The notes under the pieces are model-generated. The model made no database searches. It saw nothing but the letters and a program-made list of their open reading frames with translations, and was not told where the DNA came from. A stretch of DNA of 12,423 nucleotides from Actinomycetota bacterium (GTDB lineage: Bacteria; Actinomycetota; Actinomycetes; Nanopelagicales; Nanopelagicaceae). How positions within the stretch are numbered: position 1 is the stretch's first letter; each line of letters opens with the position of its first letter. A program made the position numbers and the translations under genes. Where the stretch lies: NCBI GenBank assembly GCA_009699795.1, contig WLNK01000017.1:1-12423 (forward strand), given 5' to 3'. Below are positions 1-5,774 of this stretch, one piece after another.

Positions 1-616
1 CAGCATCGCAAATGATGTAACAATTTTTCCCGGCTCAACCATCGCAGGTTCGACAGTAATCGAATCAAACGCGGTAATTGGTCCGCGGACAACACTGATT
101 GATTGCAAAGTTGAGTGTTGTGCAACGGTATTGGAGTCATATTGCTCGGGCGCTGTAATTGGTGAATCCGCAAGCGTTGGACCTTTCTCATACTTACGCC
201 CGGGAACAAAGCTCGGTAAAGATTCACGTGCTGGCGCATTTGTTGAAATGAAAAATGCACAGGTTGGCGAAGGCTCCAAAGTTCCACACCTTTCATATGT
301 TGGAGATGCAACTATTGGCGAGGGCACAAATATTGGCGCCGCAACTGTTTTTGTTAATTACGATGGCGCAGAAAAGCACCACACAACTGTTGGCGATCAC
401 GTTCGAATCGGTAGCGATTCAATGTTGGTTGCGCCAGTGACAATTGGTGACGGGGCATACACAGCTGCCGGTTCTGTCATTACTGAAGATGTTCCAGCCG
501 GTGCCATGGGTGTCGCTAGGGCGAAGCAAAGAAATGTAATAGGTTGGGTACTGCGTAAGCGTTCTGGCAGTAAATCCGCAGAAGCCGCCTCTGCTAGCGA
601 TAAGAAGAAAGGGTAA
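1..616 (+). CDS. glmU: Bifunctional UDP-GlcNAc pyrophosphorylase / glucosamine-1-phosphate N-acetyltransferase, C-terminal part
   Basis: The 5' end lies outside the window; the first complete codon is at base 2 and about 204 residues are visible. GlmU acetylates glucosamine-1-phosphate and then uridylylates it to UDP-GlcNAc, the precursor for peptidoglycan. Only the acetyltransferase half is here: repeated hexapeptides of a left-handed beta-helix (IGPRTT, IGESAS, VGPFSY, IGEGTN, IGDGAY). Seen in sequence: RPGTKLG, NFVEMK-like AFVEMKNAQVGEGSK, the catalytic-type histidine in PHLSY (His codon at 287-289, matching His363 of E. coli GlmU), VNYDGAEK and GSDSMLVAPVTIGDG. The end (RNVIGWVLRKR followed by a Ser/Ala/Lys tail) looks actinobacterial. 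An internal TTG at 131 is not a start, because the frame is open and homologous from base 2. The gene ends 5 nt before prs, so the two are probably co-transcribed. The identification is secure; the missing N-terminal half cannot be assessed. Confidence 0.96.
   Translation, partial: SIANDVTIFPGSTIAGSTVIESNAVIGPRTTLIDCKVECCATVLESYCSGAVIGESASVGPFSYLRPGTKLGKDSRAGAFVEMKNAQVGEGSKVPHLSYVGDATIGEGTNIGAATVFVNYDGAEKHHTTVGDHVRIGSDSMLVAPVTIGDGAYTAAGSVITEDVPAGAMGVARAKQRNVIGWVLRKRSGSKSAEAASASDKKKG
608..613 (+). promoter_or_regulatory. Ribosome binding site for prs (TTG start)
   Basis: AAAGGG lies inside the last codons of glmU, 8 nt before the TTG at 622. The prs frame has an in-frame TAA at 601-603 and no ATG or GTG between it and 622. 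The first internal Met is well inside conserved sequence, so this site together with the TTG fixes the start. Confidence 0.6.
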
Positions 617-621
617 TTTCC

Positions 622-1602
622 TTGAGCGAAATTCGTTTGTCCTCAGAGAAAAGACTTCGACTCTTTTCAGGCCGCGGATTTCCAGAGTTATCAGAAGAAG
701 TCGCTACCGAACTCGGTATTCCAATTACTCCAACATCTGCATATGACTTTGCAAATGGAGAAATCTTTGTTCGCTTCGAAGAGAGCGTTCGTGGTTGCGA
801 TGCATTTGTTATCCAAAGCCATGCAGCTCCAGTAAATAAGCAGATCATGGAACAACTCATCATGGTTGATGCACTTAAGCGCGCATCAGCAAAGAGAATT
901 ACAGTTGTTGCACCTTTCTATGGATATGCGCGTCAAGATAAAAAGCATCGTGGTCGCGAGCCAATCTCTGCACGATTGATGGCTGACCTTTACAAAACTG
1001 CCGGCGCAGATCGCCTTATGGTTGTTGATCTTCATACTTCACAAATTCAAGGATTCTTCGATGGCCCAGTAGATCATCTTTTCGCACTTCCAATGCTTGC
1101 CGATTATGTTGGCAAGAAAGTTGATCGCTCTCGCTTAACAATCGTTTCTCCAGACTCTGGTCGAGTGCGCGTTGCAGAGCGCTGGTCAGAATTACTTGGC
1201 GGATGCCCCATCGCTTTTATTCACAAAACTCGCGACCCACGAGTTCCAAATGAATCAGTAGTGGGCAAAGTTGTTGGTGATGTTGCTGGACAAACATGCG
1301 TTGTTATCGATGACATGATTGATACAGCGGGAACAATTACAAAAGCTGTTGAAGCACTTTTCGAAGGTGGAGCAAAAGAAGTAATCATCGCTGCAACCCA
1401 CCCAGTATTTTCAGGTCCAGCAATTGATCGTCTCAAAGCTTGCAAGGCAACAGAAGTTGTCATCACAAATTCACTTCCCGTTCCAGAAGAGAAGCGTTTT
1501 GACGGACTTACAGTCCTTTCCATTGCACCTCTTCTCGCACGTGCGATTCGTGAAGTATTCGAAGACGGCTCAGTTACAAGCCTCTTTGATGGCCATTCCT
1601 AA
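622..1602 (+). CDS. prs: Ribose-phosphate pyrophosphokinase (PRPP synthetase)
   Basis: Transfers pyrophosphate from ATP to ribose-5-phosphate to make PRPP, the cytoplasmic precursor for purines, pyrimidines, NAD, His and Trp. The 326 residues match the class I family length (about 310-330). Seen: GRGFPELSEEVA near the N-terminus, the DFANGE segment (42-47), FYGYARQDKKHRGREP (99-114) of the ATP/flexible-loop region, DLHTSQIQGFF (136-146), the catalytic-type HKTRDPRVPN (201-210), and the PRPP-binding loop DDMIDTAGT (230-238). KTRD rather than KRRP after the catalytic Lys is, as I recall, the usual actinobacterial form. The start is TTG, set by AAAGGG 8 nt upstream and by an in-frame stop just before it. 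It lies 5 nt after glmU, probably in one operon. The next gene, rplY, is 95 nt away, which leaves room for a separate promoter. No missing key residue was seen. Confidence 0.97.
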   Translation: MSEIRLSSEKRLRLFSGRGFPELSEEVATELGIPITPTSAYDFANGEIFVRFEESVRGCDAFVIQSHAAPVNKQIMEQLIMVDALKRASAKRITVVAPFYGYARQDKKHRGREPISARLMADLYKTAGADRLMVVDLHTSQIQGFFDGPVDHLFALPMLADYVGKKVDRSRLTIVSPDSGRVRVAERWSELLGGCPIAFIHKTRDPRVPNESVVGKVVGDVAGQTCVVIDDMIDTAGTITKAVEALFEGGAKEVIIAATHPVFSGPAIDRLKACKATEVVITNSLPVPEEKRFDGLTVLSIAPLLARAIREVFEDGSVTSLFDGHS

Positions 1603-1605
1603 ACC

Positions 1606-1626
1606 TTCCGATTTGGTGGATTGGAA
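1606..1626 (+). other. Weak hairpin just after prs
   Basis: TTCCGAT (1606-1612) can pair with ATTGGAA (1620-1626), including one G-U pair, around a 7-nt loop TTGGTGG. An outer ACCTTC (1603-1608) / GAAGGT (1631-1636) repeat offers an alternative pairing. No T-run follows, so it is not a convincing intrinsic terminator. It may be chance or a weak leader structure. Confidence 0.25.
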
Positions 1627-1641
1627 AGCCGAAGGTAATCT
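1613..1641 (+). promoter_or_regulatory. Candidate promoter for rplY
   Basis: TTGGTG (1613-1618) as -35 and TAATCT (1636-1641) as -10 are separated by exactly 17 nt. The -10 fits the TANNNT pattern common in actinobacteria; the -35 matches only its TTG. Transcription would begin near 1648 and leave a leader of about 50 nt before the rplY ATG at 1698. The 95-nt gap, the largest in this operon, supports a promoter here, but the match is weak and it overlaps the hairpin loop at 1613-1619. Confidence 0.3.
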
Positions 1642-1697
1642 TTGCTCTGTTCCGGCGAGGGATAAATTCCGTAATCGACGTATAAGGAGTAAGACAA

Positions 1698-2330
1698 ATG
1701 GCTGAAATCAAAATTAAAGGCACAACTCGTACTGAGTTTGGCAAAGGTGCATCACGCCGCGCACGTCGCGATGGTTTAGTACCGGCTGTTATTTATGGCC
1801 ACGGTGAAGCGCCAAAGCACATCACTCTTCCAGCACGCGAACTTGGCGTTGCTCTTAAGCAATCAAACGTTCTTCTTGAAATCGCAATCGATGGCAAGGA
1901 CGAGCTAACACTTCCAAAGGCAATTGTTCGCGATCCACTTCGCCAAATTCTTGAACACATCGACCTCGTGACAGTTCGTCGCGGTGAGCGCGTTGTTGTT
2001 TCAGTTCCTGTGCACCCAACCGGTGAACACGATCGTGACGGAATTCTTGAGCACGTACACAACACAATCGAAGTTGAAGCAGAAGCAACTGCAATTCCTT
2101 CTTCACTTGGTCTTGATCTCACAGGTCTTATGGCTGGTCAATCACTCTATGCAGAAAATGTCGTTCTACCTGCAGGTGTGAAGTTGATTTCCGATCCAAA
2201 GACAATCGTTGTTCACCTTTCAGAGCGTTCAACTATTGTTGAAGAAGCTCCAGTTGTTGCCGCTGCTGAAGGCGATGCTGCTGCAACTGATGCGGCACCA
2301 GCTGCTGATGCAGAGAAGAAGGACGCTTAA
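1698..2330 (+). CDS. rplY: 50S ribosomal protein L25 / general stress protein Ctc
   Basis: L25 binds 5S rRNA in the large ribosomal subunit; the longer Ctc/TL5 form has a second domain. The 210 residues fit the long form. Seen: the N-terminal L25 fold beginning with AEIKIKGTTRTEFGKGASRR, then LVPAVIYGHGEAPKHI and the IVRDPLRQILEHIDLVTV segment (about 75-95). The C-terminal beta domain follows, from VSVPVHPTGEH to VVHLSE (about 100-175), and then an Ala/Glu/Asp-rich acidic tail (about 180-210) that is probably disordered. The ATG at 1698 has a strong AAGGAG (1684-1689) 8 nt upstream. The product ends 17 nt before pth, and pth beside rplY is a long-conserved pairing in bacteria. A weak promoter is possible in the preceding 95-nt gap. 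No oddities were seen in the frame. Confidence 0.95.
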   Translation: MAEIKIKGTTRTEFGKGASRRARRDGLVPAVIYGHGEAPKHITLPARELGVALKQSNVLLEIAIDGKDELTLPKAIVRDPLRQILEHIDLVTVRRGERVVVSVPVHPTGEHDRDGILEHVHNTIEVEAEATAIPSSLGLDLTGLMAGQSLYAENVVLPAGVKLISDPKTIVVHLSERSTIVEEAPVVAAAEGDAAATDAAPAADAEKKDA

Positions 2331-2347
2331 GCCCTACTCTTTCTGTC

Positions 2348-2932
2348 GTGAGTACTTCACCATGGCTAGTTGTTGGTCTGGGTAACCCGGGCGATCAATA
2401 TGCAGCGACCAGACACAATGTTGGTCAAATGGTTATCGATGAACTCGCAAAGCGTCACAACGTAAAGTTTTCATCGCACAAATCTCGTACCGACGTCGCC
2501 GCCTACAAATTAGGTGTCGGCGTCGATGCATTTTCAATCATTCTCGCAAAATCTAAGAGTTATATGAATGAAAGTGGCGGTCCAGTAAAGGCGCTAGCGC
2601 AGTTTTATTCAGTCGAGCCGGCAAAAATTATTGTTTTACATGATGAATTAGATATTCCATTTGCGGCAATTAGATCCAAAATTGCTGGTGGCGATAATGG
2701 CCATAACGGCTTGAAGTCACTTACAAGTTCTCTCGGAACGGCAGAGTATTTCCGAGTACGCCTTGGAATTGGGCGACCGATGGGAGAACAAGACCCAGGG
2801 GACTTTGTTTTAAAAGCTTTTAGTCAGGTAGAGAAGAAAGATTTAGGAGAATTTCTAGATCGCGGTGCAGATGTTGTGGAGTCCCTCATTGAAAAAGGAC
2901 TCGAGTTTACGCAGCAAAAATTTAACTCTTAA
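2348..2932 (+). CDS. pth: Peptidyl-tRNA hydrolase
   Basis: Cleaves the ester bond of peptidyl-tRNAs that drop off the ribosome, releasing tRNA for reuse in the cytoplasm. Length is 194 residues, normal for bacterial Pth. Seen: LVVGLGNPGDQYAATRHNVG with Asn13 and catalytic His23 (E. coli Asn10, His20), SYMNESGGPV with Asn74 (Asn68), VLHDELDIP with Asp99 (Asp93), and GDNGHNGLKS with His119/Asn120 (His113/Asn114). All the known catalytic and tRNA-contact residues are therefore present. The start is GTG at 2348: an in-frame TGA lies at 2306-2308 and no other standard start fits. There is no purine-rich Shine-Dalgarno in the 12 nt before it (ACTCTTTCTGTC), so translation is probably coupled to rplY, which ends 17 nt upstream. 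The stop codon is 1 nt from the convergent ppc stop. Confidence 0.97.
   Translation: MSTSPWLVVGLGNPGDQYAATRHNVGQMVIDELAKRHNVKFSSHKSRTDVAAYKLGVGVDAFSIILAKSKSYMNESGGPVKALAQFYSVEPAKIIVLHDELDIPFAAIRSKIAGGDNGHNGLKSLTSSLGTAEYFRVRLGIGRPMGEQDPGDFVLKAFSQVEKKDLGEFLDRGADVVESLIEKGLEFTQQKFNS
2879..2902. other. Inverted repeat in the end of pth, near the convergent junction
   Basis: GAGTCC (2879-2884) and GGACTC (2897-2902) form a perfect 6-bp stem with a 12-nt loop, about 30 nt before the pth stop. No T-run follows on either strand, so it is not a canonical terminator. It is the clearest inverted repeat I found by eye near the pth/ppc junction. Confidence 0.25.
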
Positions 2933-2933
2933 A

Positions 2934-5633
2934 TCATCCAGTATTTCGAAGGCCTGCCGCAACACCGTTAATAGTGAGAAGTAGTGCTCGAATCAAAGTT
3001 TGATCAGCCTTATCTCCTTCATTTCTAACGCGGTTTAGAAGGTTTACCTGCAGCAAGTGAAGTGGCGCAAGGTAGGCATCACGAACTTGAAGAGTTCGGG
3101 CAAGAATCTCTTGATCTCCAAGCAGTTCTTTCTTGTGGGTAAGTGCTAAAACTTCCTTAACTGTAAGTTCAAATTCTTCGGTAATGGTGTCAAGGAAATG
3201 ATGGAGCTCTTTTGGAACAAGAGTTTCTACGTATCGCTTGGCTGTTTTTAAATCTGTTTTTGCAAGAGTCATTTCTACATTGCTGATAAATGTGTGGAAG
3301 AAGTGCCATTCAGAAAGCATGCGCTTCGTAACGCCAGATTGCCCAGCCTCACGCGCAGCCTTTAGACCAGAGCCGACGCCAAACCATCCCGGAACAATCT
3401 GACGAGATTGAGTCCAACCAAATACCCATGGAATCGCACGCAAAGAATCCAAACCAGCCGATGCATCTGGGCGACGAGATGGACGAGATCCAAGGAAAAG
3501 ATTTCCTAATTGCTCTACCGGAGTAGATGCATAGAAATATGCAGGTAAATCTGGATGATCAATTAATGAGCGATATCGAGTAAATGATGCGGTGCTGATT
3601 ACATCCATGCAGTCATTCCACGCCTTTAAATCTTCAGGGCTTTGGCGCGCTGATCTATTTAGAACTGTCGCTTCAAGAGAAGCGGCGAGTGTAAGTTCAA
3701 CATTTTCACGAGCCAGAGCGGGCAGTGCGTACTTGTCGCTAATAACTTCGCCTTGTTCAGTCATCTTTATCTGTCCATCAACGCTGCCCCAAGGAAGAGC
3801 AACGAGTGCTTCATATGTAGGACCTCCGCCACGTCCGACGGATCCACCGCGTCCGTGGAATAAACGAAGTCGAACTCCGTGTTTCTTTGCGACATCTCGA
3901 AGTGTGCGTTGTGCCCTATGAATTTCCCATTGGCTTGTTGCGATACCTGCATCTTTATTCGAATCAGAATACCCAAGCATTACTTCTTGTAAATCTCCGC
4001 GCAAACGTACAACTTCGCGGTAAGTGGCATCGCCTAATAATTTTTCAAGAATGTCACCAGCAGCGCGAAGTTCAGCAACAGTTTCTAGTAGCGGTGCAAA
4101 GCCAATGCGAGCAACTTTCTTATTCACATCAACTAACCCAGCTTGCTTGGCAATCACAGCTGAGGCGAGCAAGTCGTCTGCGCCTTTAGTCATCGAAACG
4201 ATGTAAGTCTCAATTACTTCAGGCCCGAAAGTATCGATGAGTTCGTTAATTACAAGGAAAGTTTCGAAAGTTTTCTTTCCAGGTGCATCAAGCTTTGATG
4301 TATCAAGAGAAGAGCTGGAAGCTAATTCCTTTGAAAGAATTGGGAACTTTTCCTCATGAGTTAAGTCGGCATATCCAGCAGGCAATAACTGCTTAAGCAC
4401 TTGGTGATGCGCATCTGAGTGTTCGCGAATATCCAGAGTCGCGTGGGTTAATCCAAATGCTGCGATGCTTCTAATTGTTCGCTCTAGCAATCCTGTTGCA
4501 ATGAGCTCGCCCTTATGTGCAAATAGTGAATCTCGAAGAAGAGTGAGATCTTTAAGGAGTTCAGCCGAACTCGCATAATCGCGACCTGGTACATGGGACT
4601 TACCTGCAGCATGTCGATCGCGGGTAAAAGCGAGTTTATGAACAATTGCCGTTGCCTTAAGTCGGTATGGCTCTTGTGCATTAAGACGCAAGAAGCGAGC
4701 TTCAAATTCAGGGATGTTCTTTAAATCTTCCGCCACTGATGCAGCAAGTTCGGGGGTTGCACCCGCAATCCGAGTTGAAATCGAAAGCATTTGGCGCAGC
4801 TCATTCATTGCAGAAATAGTCGTACGAATTGCATGCCCTACTTGAAGAACAACTGCTTCCCGAGTTACTTCTGGAGTGATATTTGGATTTCCATCTCGGT
4901 CTCCACCTATCCATGTTCCAAATGTGAGAGGTCGCGCAGTAACTGGAAGGCTAATTCCAAGACGCTTTAACTCTCTTGAAAAATCGTTTAGAACTTCTGG
5001 CATTGTGTTGAGTTGAAGATCATCGAGGTAATAAAGAGCGTTGAGAGCTTCATCCATTGGCTCAGGTCTTTCAAGTCTAAGTTCATCTGTTTGCCACAAA
5101 ATATCTACAAACTCTGCCAAACGTTCTTGCTGCACTGGAGATGAAGTTAAATCAAGAAGTTTTGCAATTTCACCAAGCTTTGAAAGTACAGATCGACGTG
5201 CAGCTTCTGTTGGGTGAGCGGTAAATACTGGGCGCACCATAAGTTCGCTAATCCATTTACTTAGTTCTTCTTTTGTGAATTGATGGCCAGGTGCTTGAGC
5301 TTTATATGCTTCTTCAATTTTATCTATTGCGCGTGCCAACCAAGAACCGCCTTGTGCTCGCGCTTCACCCAAAACTCGAGCACGGTGAACTTGTTCAGCA
5401 ACGTTTGCTAAATGAAAATACGTACTAAAAGCACGAACGAGTTGTACAGATTGTTCTACAGTGAGTTTTTCTAGAACTTCTGATCCGCCACCTTCACGAA
5501 CCGCCTTACGCACATCTTCAACGAGCTGAAGAAGTTCTGGTCCTTCTTGACGAACAAGTGACTGACCTAATAGGTCGCCGAGCTTTCGAACATCACTTCG
5601 CAGAAGCACGTCATCATTCAAATTCACTCGCAT
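2934..5633 (-). CDS. ppc: Phosphoenolpyruvate carboxylase
   Basis: Carboxylates PEP with bicarbonate to oxaloacetate, the anaplerotic entry to the TCA cycle and aspartate-family amino acids. The 899 residues are close to E. coli PPC (883). Seen: catalytic His140 in FTAHPTEAARRS (E. coli His138), GGDRDGNPNIT, Lys560 in GYSDSNKDAG (Lys546), the glycine-rich loop FHGRGGSVGRGG with His593, Arg595 and Arg601 (His579, Arg581, Arg587), GSRPSRR, and the C-terminal LRNTG. The aspartate-inhibitor ligands also appear intact: Arg601, Lys792 (AKTDL), Arg851 (QVRDAY) and Asn897, so feedback inhibition by aspartate is likely. The ATG at 5631-5633 follows an in-frame TGA three codons upstream, with a weak GAGAG before it. 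It is transcribed alone, convergent with pth and divergent from mfd. Enolase, which makes its substrate, is encoded in the same window. No truncation was seen. Confidence 0.98.
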   Translation of the reverse strand: MRVNLNDDVLLRSDVRKLGDLLGQSLVRQEGPELLQLVEDVRKAVREGGGSEVLEKLTVEQSVQLVRAFSTYFHLANVAEQVHRARVLGEARAQGGSWLARAIDKIEEAYKAQAPGHQFTKEELSKWISELMVRPVFTAHPTEAARRSVLSKLGEIAKLLDLTSSPVQQERLAEFVDILWQTDELRLERPEPMDEALNALYYLDDLQLNTMPEVLNDFSRELKRLGISLPVTARPLTFGTWIGGDRDGNPNITPEVTREAVVLQVGHAIRTTISAMNELRQMLSISTRIAGATPELAASVAEDLKNIPEFEARFLRLNAQEPYRLKATAIVHKLAFTRDRHAAGKSHVPGRDYASSAELLKDLTLLRDSLFAHKGELIATGLLERTIRSIAAFGLTHATLDIREHSDAHHQVLKQLLPAGYADLTHEEKFPILSKELASSSSLDTSKLDAPGKKTFETFLVINELIDTFGPEVIETYIVSMTKGADDLLASAVIAKQAGLVDVNKKVARIGFAPLLETVAELRAAGDILEKLLGDATYREVVRLRGDLQEVMLGYSDSNKDAGIATSQWEIHRAQRTLRDVAKKHGVRLRLFHGRGGSVGRGGGPTYEALVALPWGSVDGQIKMTEQGEVISDKYALPALARENVELTLAASLEATVLNRSARQSPEDLKAWNDCMDVISTASFTRYRSLIDHPDLPAYFYASTPVEQLGNLFLGSRPSRRPDASAGLDSLRAIPWVFGWTQSRQIVPGWFGVGSGLKAAREAGQSGVTKRMLSEWHFFHTFISNVEMTLAKTDLKTAKRYVETLVPKELHHFLDTITEEFELTVKEVLALTHKKELLGDQEILARTLQVRDAYLAPLHLLQVNLLNRVRNEGDKADQTLIRALLLTINGVAAGLRNTG

Positions 5634-5691
5634 ATTCTCTCAGCATTTCCGCATGGCCGAATCCCAATATTTCAGCGAACGCATCAGGGCT

Positions 5692-5697
5692 TAGACT
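5692..5697 (+). promoter_or_regulatory. Possible -10 element for mfd
   Basis: TAGACT fits the TANNNT pattern of actinobacterial -10 boxes. Transcription from it would start near 5704, so the mfd leader of about 70 nt would open with the hairpin at 5707-5732. No good -35 lies 16-19 nt upstream. This is a weak candidate only; I found no equally good box for ppc on the other strand. Confidence 0.2.
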
Positions 5698-5706
5698 TGT
5701 TCTGTA

Positions 5707-5732
5707 GCCCCCTCCCATTTGGGAATCGGGGC
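5707..5732. other. Strong imperfect hairpin in the ppc/mfd divergent intergenic region
   Basis: An outer stem GCCCC (5707-5711) pairs with GGGGC (5728-5732), and an inner stem TCCC (5713-5716) pairs with GGGA (5721-5724), around the loop ATTT. The internal loop is 1 nt on one side and 3 nt on the other. That gives nine pairs, eight of them G-C, in AT-rich surroundings. No T-run follows on either strand, so it is not a standard terminator. It could be a 5'-leader structure of mfd or a palindromic protein-binding site serving both genes. The rest of the 141-nt gap (5634-5774) shows no gene. Confidence 0.55.
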
Positions 5733-5760
5733 CAAGCGGCATTTATCTGGTGAATTAATG

Positions 5761-5767
5761 AAAGGGG
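5761..5767 (+). promoter_or_regulatory. Ribosome binding site for mfd (GTG start)
   Basis: AAAGGGG lies 7 nt before the GTG at 5775. An in-frame TGA at 5751-5753 rules out an upstream start. The nearby ATG at 5758 is in a different frame. Confidence 0.5.
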
Positions 5768-5774
5768 TTCAATT

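Noticed and set aside
131..133. TTG at 131 as the start of a separate short acetyltransferase gene
   Set aside because: The same frame is open to base 2 and continues the hexapeptide repeats, so this is the interior of glmU.
594..863. 89-codon minus-strand open frame over the glmU/prs junction
   Set aside because: It is antisense to conserved Prs residues and has no domain features.
2879..2902. Intrinsic terminator for pth or ppc
   Set aside because: The stem is only 6 bp with a 12-nt loop and no T-run on either strand; kept only as an inverted repeat.
2934..5633. ppc as a recent horizontal insertion into the conserved cluster
   Set aside because: There are no flanking repeats, no mobile genes and no visible shift in base or codon use; from memory, a ppc near pth also occurs in Streptomyces.
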